From positions 248,001 to 312,000 of the forward strand of contig FUZG01000001.1 of assembly GCA_900168235.1 (NCBI GenBank): 64,000 bases of DNA, read 5' to 3'. The position numbers and the translations under genes were made by a program. The notes under the pieces were generated by a model, which searched no databases, had not been told where the DNA came from, and saw nothing but the letters and a program-made list of their open reading frames with translations. Origin of the DNA: Lachnospiraceae bacterium (GTDB lineage: Bacteria; Bacillota; Clostridia; Lachnospirales; Lachnospiraceae). This document shows, piece after piece, positions 16,913 to 25,842 of the stretch (within the stretch, counting starts at the first letter, position 1; the number at the start of each line of letters is the position of its first letter).

Positions 16913-17152
16913 ATGAAACGGATCATCGCCATTCTCGGCATTTTGATACTTGTCGGTCTCTATGCTGCAGCTTTCGTTCTCGCCATACTGGACAGCCCCA
17001 ATTCAGGCCGCATGTTCATGGCAGCTATCGTCTGCACAGTCATGATTCCTGTCATGATCCATCTCTTCCTTATGATGAATAATGCACGTAAAGGAAAAGA
17101 TGTCCTCGACGAAACATATTCATACCGTGAAAAGAAAGATAAGGGCGAGTGA
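16913..17152 (+). CDS. Small two-helix membrane protein, unknown function
   Basis: The 79-residue product has two hydrophobic helices (about residues 4-26 and 35-55) and a charged tail ending KKDKGE. AAAGGA lies ahead of the ATG. It faces recJ tail to tail, with seven bases between stops. The first helix and the NSGRMFMAAI segment resemble small conserved hypothetical proteins of Lachnospiraceae. No function can be assigned. Confidence 0.75.
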   Translation: MKRIIAILGILILVGLYAAAFVLAILDSPNSGRMFMAAIVCTVMIPVMIHLFLMMNNARKGKDVLDETYSYREKKDKGE

Positions 17153-17158
17153 TCGTCC

Positions 17159-18886
17159 TTATCTTACGTTTTTAAGAATAAGCTGAAGCGTAACATTTCC
17201 TCCGAACTCATTTCTGTCCGGATTATAAGTCACCGCTACCTTTCCTCTCTCACGGATATACTGCTCCATTTCATCCGCAGCCCCGAAATAAACCACATCC
17301 TGACGGACACCGGATTCATCCACTGCCGTTCCCTTAAGGACATTCCTGCTTTTTCCGAACACTCTCATATTTTCAAGTGTCACATTTCTCGCAGCAAAAA
17401 GCGGTTTCTCATTACCTGTTCCATACGGTTCGAGTATTTTCAGATCATCCACCAGATCAAGAGACGCATATCTGAAAGGCAGTTCCATATCGATATGGAC
17501 TCTCGGCATCAGATCCTCTTCTGTAAGGACCGTGTTTTCATTGAGACGCTTTCTAAATTCCTCGAGACGTTCCGGTGCGATAGATAATCCCGCTGCCATG
17601 GCATGTCCACCAAACTGCAGGAATACATCCCTGATCCCTATCATCTCTTCATACATATTGTATGCTTCGATAGAACGTCCGGAGCCCTTGAGACAAGGTG
17701 TTCCGTCAGATAACTGTCCTTCAGTCAGCACAAATACAGGCTTTGAAAAACGTTCTCTGATCTTTCCCGCAATGATACCCACGATACTTTCATGACAATC
17801 ATGAAGATAGATAACGAGAACACGGTCACTCTCATGCTCAGGATCAGACGCAAGCTCCGACGCTGCTTCAACGCCCTTTTCAGTGAGGGATTTACGGCTT
17901 TCATTCATCTCTTTCAGGATTACAGCCTTATCATGTGCCACGTGGTCTTCCTCTGACAGGAGCAATGTCAGTGCATCCTCCGCAGTATCGAGGCGTCCTG
18001 CCGCATTGAGGCACGGGCCAAGCACAAAACCTACATGATAAGGTTCCAAGATCTTTCCTGCGAGCCCTGAAAGATCTATGAGCGCACGCATACCCTTATT
18101 TTTTGTATCCTTAAGGCGTTTAAGACCTTCTCTCACAAGAGTCCTGTTTTCTCCTGTAAGGGGCATTACGTCTCCAATAGTCGCAAACGCTGCGATCTCG
18201 AGAAATTCCTCTGCTTCTGACGCAGGGATTCCCATTTCACGATACAGCACCTGCAGGACTTTCCATGCAACAGCTGCTCCGCAGAGCATCTTGTAAGGAT
18301 ATGGGCAGTCACTTCTATGGGGATCCACTACTGCTGCCGCAGGCGGAAGATCTTCTACCCTGGTATCACCTTCCATATGAAAAGGTATTTCATGATGATC
18401 TGTCACAACAACAGTCATTCCCAGAGAATTTGCAAGCTCGATCTGGGGCGCCGCCGAAATACCGTTATCACATGTCAGGATCGTATCGATACCGTCAGCA
18501 TGAGCCTCACGGATCAGATTTTCATTTAATCCGTATCCGTCCTTGACTCTGTGCGGTATACAATGATCTGCATCAGCTCCGGTCTTTCTCAGACCTTTTA
18601 CAAGGATAAATGTAGATGTGACACCGTCTATATCATAGTCTCCGATGACACGTATCTTCTTTTTTTCCTCTATCTTCTGCTTAAGGACAGCCACCGCCTT
18701 ACGGCAGTCTGCCATCTGTTCTCCATCAAAAAGACCCGCTGCACCAACAGACAGAAAAGCCCTCGCTTCCTCTTCTGTTGATATGCCGCGGTTCTTCATG
18801 ATTCTCGCTGCGACCGGAGATATCCCGTATTTTTTACCAAGGGCGGTATAATCACCGCCCTTTCTGATCAAGAACCATTTTTCCAT
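17159..18886 (-). CDS. recJ: Single-stranded-DNA exonuclease RecJ
   Basis: The roughly 575-residue protein contains the DHH-family motifs VIGDYDIDGVTS (about residue 80), TCDNGISA, VVTDHHEI and DPHRSDCPYPYK, then a DHHA1 domain with GSGRSIEAYNM and FGGHAMAAGLSI. These are the Mn2+ ligands and substrate residues of RecJ, which degrades single-stranded DNA 5' to 3' in recombination and repair. The ATG at 18886 is preferred over a TTG two codons upstream. It starts right after the stop of the SCIFF maturase, suggesting co-transcription. No motif is missing. Confidence 0.95.
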   Translation of the reverse strand: MEKWFLIRKGGDYTALGKKYGISPVAARIMKNRGISTEEEARAFLSVGAAGLFDGEQMADCRKAVAVLKQKIEEKKKIRVIGDYDIDGVTSTFILVKGLRKTGADADHCIPHRVKDGYGLNENLIREAHADGIDTILTCDNGISAAPQIELANSLGMTVVVTDHHEIPFHMEGDTRVEDLPPAAAVVDPHRSDCPYPYKMLCGAAVAWKVLQVLYREMGIPASEAEEFLEIAAFATIGDVMPLTGENRTLVREGLKRLKDTKNKGMRALIDLSGLAGKILEPYHVGFVLGPCLNAAGRLDTAEDALTLLLSEEDHVAHDKAVILKEMNESRKSLTEKGVEAASELASDPEHESDRVLVIYLHDCHESIVGIIAGKIRERFSKPVFVLTEGQLSDGTPCLKGSGRSIEAYNMYEEMIGIRDVFLQFGGHAMAAGLSIAPERLEEFRKRLNENTVLTEEDLMPRVHIDMELPFRYASLDLVDDLKILEPYGTGNEKPLFAARNVTLENMRVFGKSRNVLKGTAVDESGVRQDVVYFGAADEMEQYIRERGKVAVTYNPDRNEFGGNVTLQLILKNVR

Positions 18887-18888
18887 AA

Positions 18889-20304
18889 TCAATCTGCTGC
18901 TATTGCAGTATTTGTCTCGTCACGAAAATCTTCTGCTTCAGCAAGTGCAGCCTTTATCATGATCGCGCACTCGATTCTCTTTCTCTGAAGGTCACATCCG
19001 AACTTGTAATTACCGTTGATGTCGCCGCTGCAGTGATATGAGTTTGCTGCACATCCACCGGAGCAGTAGAACTTAGCAAAGCAGTTCTTACACTCAGGTT
19101 TTGCATATACATTGCATGCGCTGAACTTATCAACGATCTCGTTATTTGTGATACCGTCATCAACGTTTCCAAGAAGGAACTTCTCCTCGCCAACGAACTG
19201 GTGGCAAGGGTAGAGATCACCCCAAGGTGTTACAGCGAGATATTCTCCGCCGGCACCGCATCCGGAAAGACGCTTTGCGATACACGGGCCGCCCTTCAGG
19301 TCGATCATAAAGTGGAAGAAGTTGATATATCTGCCCTCTGCACGACGCTTGATGATCTCCTTCGCAAGGATATCGTACTGCTCCAGAAGTACCGGAAGAT
19401 CCTCTTCCTTAAGCGCATACGGTTCCTTCGGATCACATACTACAGGCTCTACAGAGATCTGCTCGAAGCCAAGATCGTGAAGGTGAAGTACGTCATTTGC
19501 AAAATCTGTATTGAAATGAGTATATGTTCCACGAACATAGTAATTTGTCTGGTTACGGCTCTCAGCTGCCTTCTGGAACTTCGGCATGATGATATCGTAT
19601 GAACCGGACTGAACAGCTGTAGGACGCATACGGTCATTTACTTCCTTACGGCCGTCGATAGACAGTACAAGGTTGCTCATTTCCTTATTAGCGAACTCAA
19701 GGATTTCATCATTAAGAAGGATTCCGTTTGTTGTAAGTGTGAAACGGAACTTCTTATTGCGCTTTTCTTCCTGTGAACGTCCATAAGCCACAAGCTGCTT
19801 TACGACATCGAAATTCATGGTAGGCTCACCGCCAAAGAAATCAACTTCGAGATTTACGCGGTTTCCTGAATGGTCCATGAGGTAATCCAGAGCCTTCTTA
19901 CCTACCTCGTATGTCATAAGAGCCTTGCGTCCGTGATACTCGCCCTCTTCCGCAAAACAGTACTTGCAGCGGAGATTGCAGTCATGCGCGATATGAAGGC
20001 ACATAGCCTTAACGATATGCTCTTTAGACTTATACTGAGTGAACTTATCTACGTAAGGCTCATAAATATCCTCTGTATAAAGGGAACCGTTCTCAGCAAG
20101 TTCACGGATCTCCTCTGCAGCCTCCTTAAGCTCAGCCTCTGTATATTTGCCGCCTGTCTGCTTCATCATTTCTTCTGCAGAAAGGTCCAAGTGTCCCTCC
20201 ATAAGCGGAACAAGATCATAAACAATATCGTCAACAATATGTACAGCACCGGAATTAACATCCATAACGATATTAAAGCCATTGCTCTTATACTCGTGAA
20301 TCAT
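18889..20304 (-). CDS. scfB: SCIFF peptide radical SAM maturase (thioether synthase)
   Basis: This 471-residue enzyme has an N-terminal peptide-recognition (RRE-like) region, the radical SAM cluster motif CNLRCKYC near residue 130, and a C-terminal SPASM domain with many cysteines (GCGAGGEY, CKNCFAKFYCSGGC, FGCDLQRKRIEC). It closely fits the SCIFF maturases of Clostridia, which join cysteine sulfurs of the precursor to backbone carbons to make thioether rings. The precursor gene lies directly upstream, with a hairpin in the spacer. recJ follows at once. No transporter or protease gene is adjacent. Confidence 0.95.
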   Translation of the reverse strand: MIHEYKSNGFNIVMDVNSGAVHIVDDIVYDLVPLMEGHLDLSAEEMMKQTGGKYTEAELKEAAEEIRELAENGSLYTEDIYEPYVDKFTQYKSKEHIVKAMCLHIAHDCNLRCKYCFAEEGEYHGRKALMTYEVGKKALDYLMDHSGNRVNLEVDFFGGEPTMNFDVVKQLVAYGRSQEEKRNKKFRFTLTTNGILLNDEILEFANKEMSNLVLSIDGRKEVNDRMRPTAVQSGSYDIIMPKFQKAAESRNQTNYYVRGTYTHFNTDFANDVLHLHDLGFEQISVEPVVCDPKEPYALKEEDLPVLLEQYDILAKEIIKRRAEGRYINFFHFMIDLKGGPCIAKRLSGCGAGGEYLAVTPWGDLYPCHQFVGEEKFLLGNVDDGITNNEIVDKFSACNVYAKPECKNCFAKFYCSGGCAANSYHCSGDINGNYKFGCDLQRKRIECAIMIKAALAEAEDFRDETNTAIAAD

Positions 20305-20385
20305 ATAATCCTTTCAATTTCTCCTAAAAAGAACAAAACAAATAGAAAATAATCATTTCCTATGAATCAAAAAAACATGCAGAAA

Positions 20386-20412
20386 GAAAGGAGGGCGATT
20401 CACCCTCCTTTC
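20386..20412 (-). terminator. Hairpin between the SCIFF precursor and maturase genes
   Basis: GAAAGGAGGG and CCCTCCTTTC form a perfect ten-pair stem in the spacer. On the minus strand TTTCTGCATG then seven T follow, so it is a weak or leaky terminator, or an mRNA-end stabiliser. It would let the peptide be made in excess over the enzyme. Confidence 0.65.
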
Positions 20413-20438
20413 AAAATAATACTCTGAAAAGCCGGAAC

Positions 20439-20585
20439 TCAGCGATTCTTATTCTCGCAGCTCTGGTTTCCTACAGTACAGCTTGTCTTGCAAGCAGACT
20501 GGCAGGAAGTCTGGCACTCGCCGCAGCCGCCTGTGATCATGCTCTTCTTATAATCTCTGGTGTTAAGAGTCTTTACGTGTTTCAT
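20439..20585 (-). CDS. scfA: SCIFF ranthipeptide precursor (six cysteines in forty-five)
   Basis: The ATG at 20585, preceded by AAGGAGGAATC, gives a 48-residue peptide starting MKHVKTLNTRDYKKSMITGG. Its second half has six cysteines in the pattern CGECQTSCQSACKTSC then TVGNQSC, the defining feature of SCIFF peptides, which are nearly universal in Clostridia. The leader half is recognised by the maturase encoded next; the cysteines become thioether donors. A longer frame starting at 20624 adds 13 residues without a ribosome site. The mature role is unsettled; published work on relatives suggests signalling. Confidence 0.96.
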   Translation of the reverse strand: MKHVKTLNTRDYKKSMITGGCGECQTSCQSACKTSCTVGNQSCENKNR

Positions 20586-20677
20586 AGTTGATTCCTCCTT
20601 CACTGCCGGATAGATGCAAAGCATACCGGCTAATTCGCGTCAGACCATAAACTCCTGTCTCGACACAATTACAGCTT

Positions 20678-20705
20678 ATTATAACACAATCCGGTTTTCA
20701 CGCAA
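20678..20705 (-). promoter_or_regulatory. Probable promoter of the SCIFF operon
   Basis: On the minus strand TTGCGT (20700-20705) and TATAAT (20678-20683) are 16 bases apart, about 90 bases before the precursor gene. Confidence 0.6.
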
Positions 20706-20718
20706 CCGTAAATCGTCA

Positions 20719-22026
20719 CTAATGCTTTCGGCTTTTTTGAGCCGTATCATTAGCCACATTCTCATTTGCCACAGTATCCGGCTCCGCAGGCTTCGGGAGC
20801 AGGATCATGACTCTTGTTATGCGGTTTTTGGAAGCACTCAGAACTTCGAGCCTCGTTCCGTTTTCGGTAACAACAAATTCTCCGGCTTCCGGAAGGTGAT
20901 CGAGATGCTCTATCATGAATCCGCCCAGTGAATCATAGTCCTCAGATTCAAATTCCGTACCGAGATCGTCATTAAGATCATCAAGCTTCATGCTGGCATC
21001 CACATCAAACTCACGCTCTGTGACTTTCCTTATGAGGTTTGCTTCATCCTCGTCGTATTCGTCACGGATCTCACCTACGATTTCTTCCAAAAGGTCTTCC
21101 ATCGTGACGATTCCAACAGATGCACCATACTCATTAAGAACGATCGCCATTGTGACAGAATTTTTCTTCATATCGAGAAGAAGCTCTGATGTACGTTTTC
21201 CCTCATAGGTGTAGTACGCAGTCCTCATGACATCTCTTATGCGGAATGCTTCTGCCTTTGCGAAAAATACATCCTTCATGTGAAGGATTCCGACCACATT
21301 GTCCGTATCCTCTGCATATACCGGAACTCTGGAATATTTATCCTCTGCAAAAATCTGCTCGACCGCTTCAAAAGATGCGCCGATCTCGATCTCTGTGACA
21401 TCGATACGCGGAATCATGATGTCCCTTGCACGGCTGTCGCCAAAATCCACTACGTTATTTATGATCTTACGCTCTGATCTCTCAATGACACCGTCCTCAT
21501 GGCTCACTTCAACTACCGTACGGAGCTCATTTTCAGTCATGGCGTGATCCACATTTTTAAGGTCTATACGAAGTATAAAAAGCAGTCCGTCCGAGAGCTT
21601 ATTTATGATGTAGATCACCGGTGTCAGTATCCAGGTCAGCGCCCAGATGATATCTACCACTATCAGCGATATTTTTTCAGAGTATGCAGATGCAACGTTC
21701 TTCGGCGTGATCTCTCCAAATATCAGCACAAAGAGTGTCAGCACCATGGTCATGACTCCCACAGGAAAATTTATGCTCATTGCAAGGATAGTCGCAAGGG
21801 ATGATGCTGCGATATTTACGATATTGTTTCCAACAAGTATCGCTGACAGCATCTTCGGATACTTTTCATGCAGTGACTGTATCCTTGCCGCTCTCTTATT
21901 TCCCTCTTCCACAAGTGTCCGTATACGGATCTTGTTTACTGTAGTAAGCGCTGTTTCCGCACCTGAGAAAAAAGTTGAGAGCAAAAGCAGTATTATGAGC
22001 GAAGCCCATTTAAGGTAATCAGACAA
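20719..22026 (-). CDS. CNNM/CorC-HlyC family membrane protein (hemolysin-like)
   Basis: The protein has four N-terminal membrane helices of the CNNM (DUF21) domain with FSGAETALTTVNK, then two CBS domains (about residues 200-320 from the chosen start) and a CorC_HlyC C-terminal domain (DASMKLDDLNDDLGTEF). Relatives take part in Mg2+ or Co2+ export or resistance; the hemolysin name is historical. A TTG at 22026 with GGGGGTG upstream matches the usual N-terminus SDYLKWASLIILLLL; the frame can be extended to an ATG at 22104, but those extra residues do not look like the family. Confidence 0.85.
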   Translation of the reverse strand: MSDYLKWASLIILLLLSTFFSGAETALTTVNKIRIRTLVEEGNKRAARIQSLHEKYPKMLSAILVGNNIVNIAASSLATILAMSINFPVGVMTMVLTLFVLIFGEITPKNVASAYSEKISLIVVDIIWALTWILTPVIYIINKLSDGLLFILRIDLKNVDHAMTENELRTVVEVSHEDGVIERSERKIINNVVDFGDSRARDIMIPRIDVTEIEIGASFEAVEQIFAEDKYSRVPVYAEDTDNVVGILHMKDVFFAKAEAFRIRDVMRTAYYTYEGKRTSELLLDMKKNSVTMAIVLNEYGASVGIVTMEDLLEEIVGEIRDEYDEDEANLIRKVTEREFDVDASMKLDDLNDDLGTEFESEDYDSLGGFMIEHLDHLPEAGEFVVTENGTRLEVLSASKNRITRVMILLPKPAEPDTVANENVANDTAQKSRKH

Positions 22027-22126
22027 AAAAACACCCCCATATGTATAACATATCTCGGTTCTGCGTAATTGCACAGATAACCAAGTTAATTGTATGTTAT
22101 ACACACGGAAGGTGTCAATTTTTTGG

Positions 22127-23620
22127 TCAAAGACTGTCTGTAAAGCGCTTCAGTGCTTTCTGGCCTTCTTCGGTCTGCCTGTAAACACCGGCATCTTCAA
22201 GAACTCTCTTAAATACAATACCGATTTCTTCTCTCAGGATGTCATCAATATTGTCTTCGCCGATAACCTCATGCTTCTTTATGAACTCTTCTGCCCAGTC
22301 AGCATGCTTACTGATATTTTCATCAGCACGGAGATCTGCGCCTGAAAGTATCGCATCTTTCAGGATACCCATTTCATCCTTCAGTCTTGCAGGAAGGATA
22401 GCAAGTCCCATAACCTCGATGAGACCGATATTTTCCTTCTTTATATGATGAAGTTCATTATGAGGATGGTACAGTCCCAGCGGACACTCAGGAGTAGTGA
22501 TGTTATTCCTAAGCGCCAGATCAAGCTCGTAGAGATCTCCTCTTCTCCTTGCAATGGGAGTTATGGTGTTATGAGGCTCGCCGTCTGTCTCAGCAAAAAC
22601 AAACGCATCTTCATCAGTATATGCTCTCCATTTTTTAAGGATATGATCTGCAAGCTCCACGAGACGCGCCGAATCCTTATGACGGATCCTGAGCACTGTA
22701 AGAGGCCAGCGGATGACACCGCACTCAACGTCCTCAAATCCCGGAACAGTAAACTTGCTCACGAACTCTGCCCTAGCCATAGGAAACTCATAGCAGCCAC
22801 CCTGAAAGTGGTCGTGACTCAGGATAGAACCTCCAACGATTGGCAGATCCGCATTTGAACCTATGGTGTAATGCGGGAATACTGATATAAAGCCGAAAAG
22901 CTTCTCAAAAGCCGCGCGGTCGATCTTCATAGGCGTATGCTCAGTATTGAACACGATGCAGTGCTCATTATAGTAAACATACGGCGAATACTGCATAAAG
23001 AAAGGCTGATCCGCGATAGTTATGGGAATGATACGGTGATTCTCACGGGCAGGATGATCTATCCTTCCTGCATATCCCTCATTTTCTCTGCAGAGCTGGC
23101 ACTTGGGATATGAAGACTGGGGCGCATTTTTTGCAGCCGCGATAGCCTTCGGATCCTTCTCCGGCTTACTGAGATTGATAGTGATATCAAGAGGGCCGTA
23201 CTCCGTATCAGTCTTCCACTTCACATCCTTCACTATGCGGTCACGGCGGATGTAGTTGCTGTCCTGACTGAATTTATAGTACCAGTCAGTAGCAGCCTTC
23301 GGGCTTTCCGCATAGAGTTCCTTAAACTTTTTCCTTACTTCCGAAGGACGGGGCATCAGACAGTTCATGATACGTGTATCAAAAAGATCACGTGCTACCG
23401 GGCCGTTATCTCCGTCTAATCCATGCTCTGCTGCATACGAAAGTATCTCGTCAAGGATCTTTGGCAGTTCAGTTGTTGTTGCTTTCTCCGGTTCCTCGAA
23501 ACTGTCTTTTTTCAGACAGTCGAGGATAAGATTTATTGCATATGTTTCATCATCCGGTGTGATAAGACCTGTTTCCAGACCATATGCCGCCAGATTTTTT
23601 ACAGTCTGATCTATATTCAT
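22127..23620 (-). CDS. galT: UDP-glucose--hexose-1-phosphate uridylyltransferase (class II GalT)
   Basis: At 497 residues and with SYPKCQLCRENEGYAGR, VYYNEHCIVF and ILSHDHFQGG, this is the long Firmicute-type GalT. It exchanges UMP between UDP-glucose and galactose-1-phosphate in the Leloir pathway. The active-site His pattern SHDHFQGG is intact. It lies 33 bases after galK on the same strand, and an AraC regulator precedes galK, giving the order araC-galK-galT. A separate galE is not in the window. Confidence 0.96.
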   Translation of the reverse strand: MNIDQTVKNLAAYGLETGLITPDDETYAINLILDCLKKDSFEEPEKATTTELPKILDEILSYAAEHGLDGDNGPVARDLFDTRIMNCLMPRPSEVRKKFKELYAESPKAATDWYYKFSQDSNYIRRDRIVKDVKWKTDTEYGPLDITINLSKPEKDPKAIAAAKNAPQSSYPKCQLCRENEGYAGRIDHPARENHRIIPITIADQPFFMQYSPYVYYNEHCIVFNTEHTPMKIDRAAFEKLFGFISVFPHYTIGSNADLPIVGGSILSHDHFQGGCYEFPMARAEFVSKFTVPGFEDVECGVIRWPLTVLRIRHKDSARLVELADHILKKWRAYTDEDAFVFAETDGEPHNTITPIARRRGDLYELDLALRNNITTPECPLGLYHPHNELHHIKKENIGLIEVMGLAILPARLKDEMGILKDAILSGADLRADENISKHADWAEEFIKKHEVIGEDNIDDILREEIGIVFKRVLEDAGVYRQTEEGQKALKRFTDSL

Positions 23621-23653
23621 GGTACTTCTGCTCTTTCTGTAAAAAATTATTCC

Positions 23654-24823
23654 TTACGCGTCGATACGTCTTGCTCCGTCTGCTGCATCAGCAATGTAGA
23701 ACTCAGCCACAAGACCTGATCTCTCAGTGTAAGCCTTTCCAACCTTTTCCATAAATTCATCAACTGCATCATTCTTTACGATAGAAACTGTGCAGCCTCC
23801 GAATCCGCCGCCTGTCATACGTGAACCGATAACACCCGGGATCTTCCATGCTTCCTCTGCAAGGATGTCAAGCTCTTTGCAGGATACTTCATAATCATCT
23901 CTGAGAGATACGTGAGACTCATTCATAAGCTTTCCGAATGCCTCGATGTCGCCGTTCTTCAAAGCATCTACAGCCTTGATAGTGCGCTGATTCTCATATA
24001 CAGCATGGTGTGCTCTCTTTAAGCATACAGGATCCTTGATCGCATCCTTATACTTTTCAAATCCTGCCTCATCAAGATCTCCGAGAGACTTGATATCTAC
24101 AACCTTCTGCAGATCTGCAAGAGCAGTCTCACTCTCACGGCGTCTGTCATTATATGCGCTTCCTGCAAGCTTATGCTTAACCTTAGAATTTGTGATAACG
24201 ATCTTTTCGTCCTTCAGATTGAGAGGAACGTAATCATACTTAAGAGTTGCTGTATCAAGGAAGATCGCATGATCCTTCTTACCCATTGCTGATGCAAACT
24301 GGTCCATGATACCGCAATTCATGCCATTGTACTGATTCTCGGAGTACTGACCCATAAGAGCGCAGTCTACCATTGTCATATCAATATTGAAGAGATCCTT
24401 ACAGATAACTGCTGCAACTTCTTCGATAGAAGCTGATGCAGAAAGTCCGCTTCCTGCCGGGATATCGGCAGCCATGACCATATCATAGCCATTTGGAACA
24501 TGATAACCATTTTTCTCAAAAGCCCAGATAACACCCTGCTGATAGTCGTACCAGATGCCGTTGTCGTTCGGAGCGAGCTTTGTGATATCTGCTTCCTGAA
24601 CACCGTCATTGGGATAAGTCATGTTGTACCAGCGAACGATATTGTCATCTCTCTTACGTGCTACTGCATAGTTACCCATTGTAAGTGCGCAGGGAAAAAC
24701 ATGTCCTCCGTTGTAATCTGTATGTTCTCCGATGAGATTTACACGTCCCGGTGCAAAATAGCAGCGGATATCTCCATCGGCACCAAATCTGTTCTTAAAT
24801 TCCTCAAGTAATTTCTCAATCAT
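23654..24823 (-). CDS. galK: Galactokinase
   Basis: The 389-residue GHMP-family kinase has the galactokinase signature GRVNLIGEHTDYNGG near residue 28, the ATP loop PAGSGLSASAS and the C-terminal motif GGGFGGCTVS. It phosphorylates galactose at C1, feeding GalT directly downstream. The ATG at 24823 is eight bases from AGAGAGG; the GTG one codon earlier is less likely. The spacer toward araC contains a long hairpin that probably terminates araC transcription. Confidence 0.97.
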   Translation of the reverse strand: MIEKLLEEFKNRFGADGDIRCYFAPGRVNLIGEHTDYNGGHVFPCALTMGNYAVARKRDDNIVRWYNMTYPNDGVQEADITKLAPNDNGIWYDYQQGVIWAFEKNGYHVPNGYDMVMAADIPAGSGLSASASIEEVAAVICKDLFNIDMTMVDCALMGQYSENQYNGMNCGIMDQFASAMGKKDHAIFLDTATLKYDYVPLNLKDEKIVITNSKVKHKLAGSAYNDRRRESETALADLQKVVDIKSLGDLDEAGFEKYKDAIKDPVCLKRAHHAVYENQRTIKAVDALKNGDIEAFGKLMNESHVSLRDDYEVSCKELDILAEEAWKIPGVIGSRMTGGGFGGCTVSIVKNDAVDEFMEKVGKAYTERSGLVAEFYIADAADGARRIDA

Positions 24824-24875
24824 CACATATTCCTCTCTATCCGGAAAGGATGCTTTTGATCATATAGACAACAAA

Positions 24876-24936
24876 ATTGCATCCATTCCTGTCTTCGTTA
24901 TGTAAATTTTAACAAAATACAGGCAACGGATGCAAT
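24876..24936 (-). terminator. Hairpin between the araC-type gene and galK
   Basis: ATTGCATCC and GGATGCAAT with inner CCTG/CAGG form a stem with a long AT-rich loop. On the minus strand TTTTGTTG follows. An outer pair TATAGAC/GTCTATA (24863-24957) reaches into the end of the regulator gene. It may be a terminator or an operator-bearing structure. Confidence 0.55.
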
Positions 24937-24951
24937 GAAGTTTCGTTACGT

Positions 24952-25842
24952 CTATATGGAATTTTGTTGCAGGGTTTTTACATATTCTGTAGGGGGCATA
25001 CCCTTTATACGGCGAAAAACCTTGGAAAAATAAAGGCTGTCAGTGAAACCGACGGATCTGGCGACCGCAGTTATATTCAGAGACGAATCCCGTAGGAGCG
25101 CTGTCGCGGCATTGATACGGACTGCAGTGAGGTATTCCTTCGGTGATTCTCCCAGGTACTCCCTAAAAGCGCGGAAGAGATGACTTCGGCTTATCCCCAC
25201 GTATGCCGCTATCTCCTCCACCGTGATCTCATAGGAATAGTTAGAAGCGATGTAATTCACCGCTTTTTTTACATATTCACCCGATGAATCATTTCTCCTG
25301 CCCGTCTTTGTGGACACACTGATGAGAAATGACAGGAGCGTATATACCCTTCCCGTCATTTCCACCTGATTCGCAAGATCATTTCCGCGGGCATCGTAGA
25401 TCCTGAGGAGTCTCCGTTTCATTTCCTGACTTTCCTTAGGACCATGATGTATTATCGGCTGTTCTTCCGTGAAATCCGTTGAGAGCATGAGTGACGGCAC
25501 TTCGGTTCCCGAAAAACCTACCCAGTAATACTCCCAGGGATCCCCCATATCCGCATAATAATGCACTTCCTGCCCGGGATATATGAGAAACGAATCTCCT
25601 GCATGTATAGAAAAAGTCCTGCCCCGGCTTTCCAGTATCCCGCATCCCTTTACAATGTGGTGTATCAGAAAGTGATCACGGATTCCGGGGCCCCAGCTGT
25701 GACCCGGCTCACACCGCTGATAGCCTGTGTTATATACAGACAGGGACACCACTTCTTTTTCTTCGGGTTCAAAAATATTCTTCTTAAATATCCTGTTTTG
25801 CTTCTTCGTCATAAGTATCAAGGAAGCTGTGCTTCTCTCCAT
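24952..25842 (-). CDS. AraC-family transcriptional regulator, likely of galactose genes
   Basis: The protein has an N-terminal cupin-like sensor domain (GHSWGPGIRDHFLIHHI, DSFLIYPGQEVHYYAD) and a C-terminal double helix-turn-helix of about 100 residues with YVGISRSHLFRAFREYLG and RSVGFTDSLYFSKVFRRIKG, the AraC signature. It probably senses a sugar and activates the galK-galT genes immediately downstream; this is inference from position. The 5' end overlaps the previous gene by up to 59 nt. No start has a clear ribosome site, so 25842 or 25812 are both possible. Confidence 0.88.
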   Translation of the reverse strand: MERSTASLILMTKKQNRIFKKNIFEPEEKEVVSLSVYNTGYQRCEPGHSWGPGIRDHFLIHHIVKGCGILESRGRTFSIHAGDSFLIYPGQEVHYYADMGDPWEYYWVGFSGTEVPSLMLSTDFTEEQPIIHHGPKESQEMKRRLLRIYDARGNDLANQVEMTGRVYTLLSFLISVSTKTGRRNDSSGEYVKKAVNYIASNYSYEITVEEIAAYVGISRSHLFRAFREYLGESPKEYLTAVRINAATALLRDSSLNITAVARSVGFTDSLYFSKVFRRIKGMPPTEYVKTLQQNSI

